This document shows, piece by piece, positions 7,422 to 10,809 of a DNA stretch of 10,809 nucleotides (within the stretch, counting starts at the first letter, position 1; each line of letters starts with the position of its first letter). Location of the stretch: contig DKMV01000037.1 of assembly GCA_002469605.1 (NCBI GenBank), forward strand, positions 1-10,809, read 5' to 3'. The notes under the pieces were generated by a model. That model was not told the DNA's origin. It searched no databases and worked only from the letters and a program-made list of their open reading frames with translations. Position numbers and translations under genes: made by a program. This DNA comes from Leclercia sp. UBA7405. Its GTDB lineage: Bacteria > Pseudomonadota > Gammaproteobacteria > Enterobacterales > Enterobacteriaceae.

Positions 7422-7449
7422 AAAAAAAGATGCCACGAGGTCGTGGCAT
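7422..7449 (-). terminator. Intrinsic terminator between yfeY and yfeX
   Basis: On the minus strand ATGCCACG (7449-7442) pairs with CGTGGCAT (7437-7430) around a 4-base loop, followed at once by TCTTTTTTT (7430-7422). This is a textbook terminator for yfeY. It ends just one base before the yfeX ribosome binding site. Confidence 0.88.
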
Positions 7450-7460
7450 TGTTGGCGGCG

Positions 7461-7466
7461 ATTATA
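7461..7466 (-). promoter_or_regulatory. Candidate -10 box of the yfeX promoter
   Basis: A perfect TATAAT reads on the minus strand. No recognisable -35 box sits 16-18 bases upstream, and there is no TG extension. Transcription would start near 7454, so the leader would contain the hairpin terminator at 7422-7449. Confidence 0.45.
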
Positions 7467-7503
7467 CCGCCTTTTTCAGCGAAGCGGCTTGCTCAGGCGC
7501 AAT

Positions 7504-8079
7504 TTACTGCTGCCAGATAATCTTGCTCACTTTCCAGTTTTTCAGCGCATCGTCAGACGGCATTAAGCCCTCCGGCCCGCTCCAGCTACCGGTAAAGAGA
7601 TAGCTGATGTGCTGGCTGCCTTCGGCTTTACACTCAACGGCCACCCCTTCATCCGCTACCGCGCTGGTGCAGTTGCCAAAGGCTTTCTGATAAAGATCGC
7701 TGAACGGCGTGCCCACTTTTACGCCGCTGTCGGTTTCAATATCGCTGTCCAGTACTTCTACGCGGCTGACGGCGCTATTGCTGCCGCTAATCACCAGCGC
7801 CAGCTGGTCATCTTTCAGGGCTTCGAAGTAGCGCACAATGTTGCCTTTTTCGGTCTTCATTCCGCTACGCAGACGGTAATCCCCGCCGAGCGCCGAGGCA
7901 ATAGCCTCCTGCTCCATCGGCGTGGCGGCAGTGAGATGGCCGACGCCCTGCTCGGTCACTTCGGTGGAGGCACCGAACCAGTTCCAGGGATAGGCCGCGG
8001 ACCAGTTAACGGAAGAGAGGGTGGAACAGCCCGTCAACACAACGGGAAGCGCGCAAAGCAATAAACGCAGCGATTTCAT
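7504..8079 (-). CDS. yfeY: RpoE-regulated lipoprotein YfeY (DUF1131)
   Basis: A 191-residue lipoprotein. The signal peptide is MKSLRLLLCALPVVLTGC with lipobox LTGC; C18 would be lipidated, and S19 after it favours outer-membrane sorting. The mature part, including YPWNWFGAS, LGGDYRLRSGMKT and SYLFTGSWSGPEGLMPSDD, matches the DUF1131 family. E. coli YfeY has the same length and is known as a sigma-E-controlled lipoprotein of unproven function. The start ATG 8077-8079 has AGGA upstream at about 8087-8090. A sigma-E-like promoter stands just upstream (8112-8139), and a strong terminator follows the gene, so it can be its own transcription unit although yfeZ lies upstream on the same strand. Confidence 0.93.
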   Translation of the reverse strand: MKSLRLLLCALPVVLTGCSTLSSVNWSAAYPWNWFGASTEVTEQGVGHLTAATPMEQEAIASALGGDYRLRSGMKTEKGNIVRYFEALKDDQLALVISGSNSAVSRVEVLDSDIETDSGVKVGTPFSDLYQKAFGNCTSAVADEGVAVECKAEGSQHISYLFTGSWSGPEGLMPSDDALKNWKVSKIIWQQ

Positions 8080-8111
8080 CAGGAGATCCTTTCTTGTTAA
8101 TTCAACGCTTG

Positions 8112-8139
8112 TTGGAGTGCATCAGCGGCAAAAAGTGCC
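8112..8139 (-). promoter_or_regulatory. Predicted sigma-E (RpoE) promoter of yfeY
   Basis: On the minus strand GGCACTT (8139-8133) matches six of seven bases of the sigma-E -35 element GGAACTT. After exactly 16 bases comes TCCAA (8116-8112), fitting the -10 pattern TCnAA. Transcription would start near 8106, about 27 bases before the yfeY ATG. The prediction agrees with the known sigma-E control of yfeY in E. coli. Confidence 0.7.
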
Positions 8140-8141
8140 CT

Positions 8142-8591
8142 TTAATCTTTTCCGGAAGTGAAACAGGCGCGCAGGCGGGGGTTGGTCAGTAACCACAGCA
8201 GTGCGACGATATCCGCAATCACCAGCGCAATGCCAATCCCGCTGAACGGCTCGCCGTGCAGCCAGAGCCATGGCTGCCAGCCAAGCAGAACCAGCTGCGC
8301 CACAATTAATAGTGGGTAGAGCCCCGTCCACAGGCGCGGCCACAGCTGGCGTCGCCCGCTCAGCAGAAACGCCAGCACCGCCGGTACGCCCGGCAGCAGC
8401 CCGAGCCAGAAGTTGTCGCGATCGGGATAGAAAAGATTAAGTAAAACGGTGCCCTGATCGCGCGAGGCCCCTGCCAGCACGAACAGTACCCAGGTGCGCG
8501 CCTGCAGCAGCAGGACGCACCAGAAGAGAAACGGCAACCGCAGTCGCCCCTGGTTATCATAATCGCCCGGGTGAAATTCAATACTCTTCAT
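8142..8591 (-). CDS. yfeZ: Inner-membrane protein YfeZ (DUF2919)
   Basis: A 149-residue protein with about four hydrophobic segments: [47 protein letters not shown], and [16 protein letters not shown] near the C-terminus. No catalytic motif is visible and its function is unknown; the family is known only as small enterobacterial membrane proteins. The soluble N-terminus [20 protein letters not shown] matches the E. coli YfeZ pattern. The start ATG (8589-8591) lies inside the end of ypeA, giving a 14-base overlap, so the two are translationally coupled. The yfeY promoter begins directly after the stop codon. Confidence 0.9.
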   Translation of the reverse strand: MKSIEFHPGDYDNQGRLRLPFLFWCVLLLQARTWVLFVLAGASRDQGTVLLNLFYPDRDNFWLGLLPGVPAVLAFLLSGRRQLWPRLWTGLYPLLIVAQLVLLGWQPWLWLHGEPFSGIGIALVIADIVALLWLLTNPRLRACFTSGKD

Positions 8592-9003
8592 CTTCGATCA
8601 GGCGTTTGCCCAGGGTCAGCACGTCAGAATGTTCATAAGCGAGGCGTTCATACATCCCGAGCACGACGTCGTTATCTTCCCGCACCATGATCTGGATCTT
8701 GGGGCAGCCGCGGGCGATAAGCTTCTTCTCCAGGCGATTAAGCAGCGCGTTGGCGATGCCGCGGCCGCGAAACTCCGGGTGTACGCCAAGGTAATAGGCC
8801 GAACCGCGGTGCCCGTCGTAACCGCCCATCACCGTGCCCACCACTTCGCCGTTCACTTCGGCCACCAGGAACAGGCTGACGTCATGGTTAAGCTTACGTT
8901 CGATGTCCATTTCCGGATCGTTCCACGGGCGCAGAAGATCGCAACGCTCCCACAGGGTGATCACCTCTTCGAAATCTGCCTGGCGAAAAACGCGTATCTC
9001 CAT
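8578..9003 (-). CDS. ypeA: GNAT-family N-acetyltransferase YpeA
   Basis: A 141-residue acetyltransferase, very close to E. coli YpeA and of equal length. It begins [20 protein letters not shown]. The acetyl-CoA pyrophosphate loop (motif A) is [10 protein letters not shown] at 79-88, after the beta-4 strand YYLGVHPEF; motif B is near [15 protein letters not shown] (111-125). The acceptor substrate is not known from the sequence. ATG 9001-9003 is chosen because the family similarity starts there; the frame stays open upstream to 9138, but that part lies in the intergenic promoter region and has no family resemblance. Weak ribosome binding site AAGGCGG about 9 bases upstream. It heads the ypeA-yfeZ pair and is divergent from amiA. 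Confidence 0.94.
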   Translation of the reverse strand: MEIRVFRQADFEEVITLWERCDLLRPWNDPEMDIERKLNHDVSLFLVAEVNGEVVGTVMGGYDGHRGSAYYLGVHPEFRGRGIANALLNRLEKKLIARGCPKIQIMVREDNDVVLGMYERLAYEHSDVLTLGKRLIEDEEY

Positions 9004-9215
9004 GGTATTAACCGCCTTTTTGGGTTTAAAAAGTGTGATTATGGCGCGAACGCCCCGCTTCGCCAATATCCAGCGAAAAATGACGTAAATTTTGGCATAA
9101 TGTGACTCTGTCACGTATTGAAATGAAAAGTAAAACAATTCACATCAAGGACAGTCGTAACGCAAAAGACGATACGATATAACAACCGGACCCCAAATTT
9201 TACAATTCAGGCCGC
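9004..9215. promoter_or_regulatory. Divergent ypeA-amiA promoter region
   Basis: This 212-base gene-free stretch must hold promoters for both directions. For amiA, TTGGCA (9092-9097) with TATTGA (9116-9121) at 18 bases, CATAAT (9096-9101) and TATAAC (9178-9183) are all possible but none is convincing. A dyad GTGAC-TCT-GTCAC lies at 9102-9114. AmiA is under CpxR control in E. coli, but I do not find a clean tandem GTAAA pair with the usual 5-base gap. Confidence 0.4.

Positions 9216-10809
<1,594 letters not shown>

Noticed and set aside
6442..7422. Plus-strand open frame opposite yfeX (326 codons)
   Set aside because: yfeX is unmistakable on the other strand, with catalytic residues at the expected positions; this frame is its mirror.
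7411..7449. Thirteen-residue N-terminal extension of YfeX
   Set aside because: The added codons lie across a terminator hairpin and the ribosome binding site; the family start is at 7410.
9004..9138. 45-residue N-terminal extension of YpeA
   Set aside because: It is AT-rich and lies in the divergent promoter region; the known family start is at 9003.
9130..9165. Possible CpxR box before amiA (GTAAA at 9130 and GTAAC at 9157)
   Set aside because: The two half-sites are far apart, not the tandem GTAAA-N5-GTAAA arrangement, so I do not claim it.

Overview
The window joins two stretches of different origin. From base 1 to about 2240 the DNA is very GC-rich, and its proteins look like those of a Burkholderiales-type betaproteobacterium; an Oxalobacteraceae such as Massilia or Janthinobacterium is my guess. 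From about 2280 to the end the DNA has moderate GC, and every protein resembles its Escherichia coli or Salmonella counterpart almost residue for residue. That part is Enterobacteriaceae, of the Enterobacter/Klebsiella/Citrobacter kind; I cannot fix the genus.

The seam falls inside one reading frame, at about 2240-2280 on the minus strand. The O-acetylserine sulfhydrylase gene there has the first ~70-78 codons of an enteric cysM and the remainder of a betaproteobacterial cysK. The switch lies at the PLP-binding motif that both enzymes share ([10 protein letters not shown]). The simplest reading is a chimeric contig, joined in silico or during library making through a short shared sequence. 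Recombination in a living cell would give the same picture and cannot be excluded from sequence alone.

Left part, 1-2240: the 3' end of an AI-2E-type permease gene with its terminator; then a small metal-resistance operon, a SmtB-like ArsR zinc sensor translationally coupled to a His-rich zinc exporter of the cation diffusion facilitator family, with a 12-6-12 palindromic operator overlapping the sensor's start codon; then the convergent sulfhydrylase gene.

Right part, 2280-10809: the minus-strand sulfate/thiosulfate assimilation operon cysP-cysT(U)-cysW-cysA-cysM (periplasmic binding protein, two permeases, ATPase, and the start of the thiosulfate-using cysteine synthase) behind a CysB-type promoter. 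Upstream come yfeX (DyP-type haem peroxidase), yfeY (lipoprotein with a probable sigma-E promoter), yfeZ (membrane protein) and ypeA (GNAT acetyltransferase), all on the minus strand. The plus-strand pair amiA-hemF diverges from ypeA (Tat-exported amidase, then aerobic coproporphyrinogen oxidase, cut by the window end).

I see no CRISPR array, transposase, prophage, tRNA or rRNA gene, and no undescribed multi-gene system. The points most worth a second look are the cysM/cysK junction, the metal-sensor operator, the intrinsic terminator inside the yfeX leader, and the direct adjacency of yfeX and cysP.
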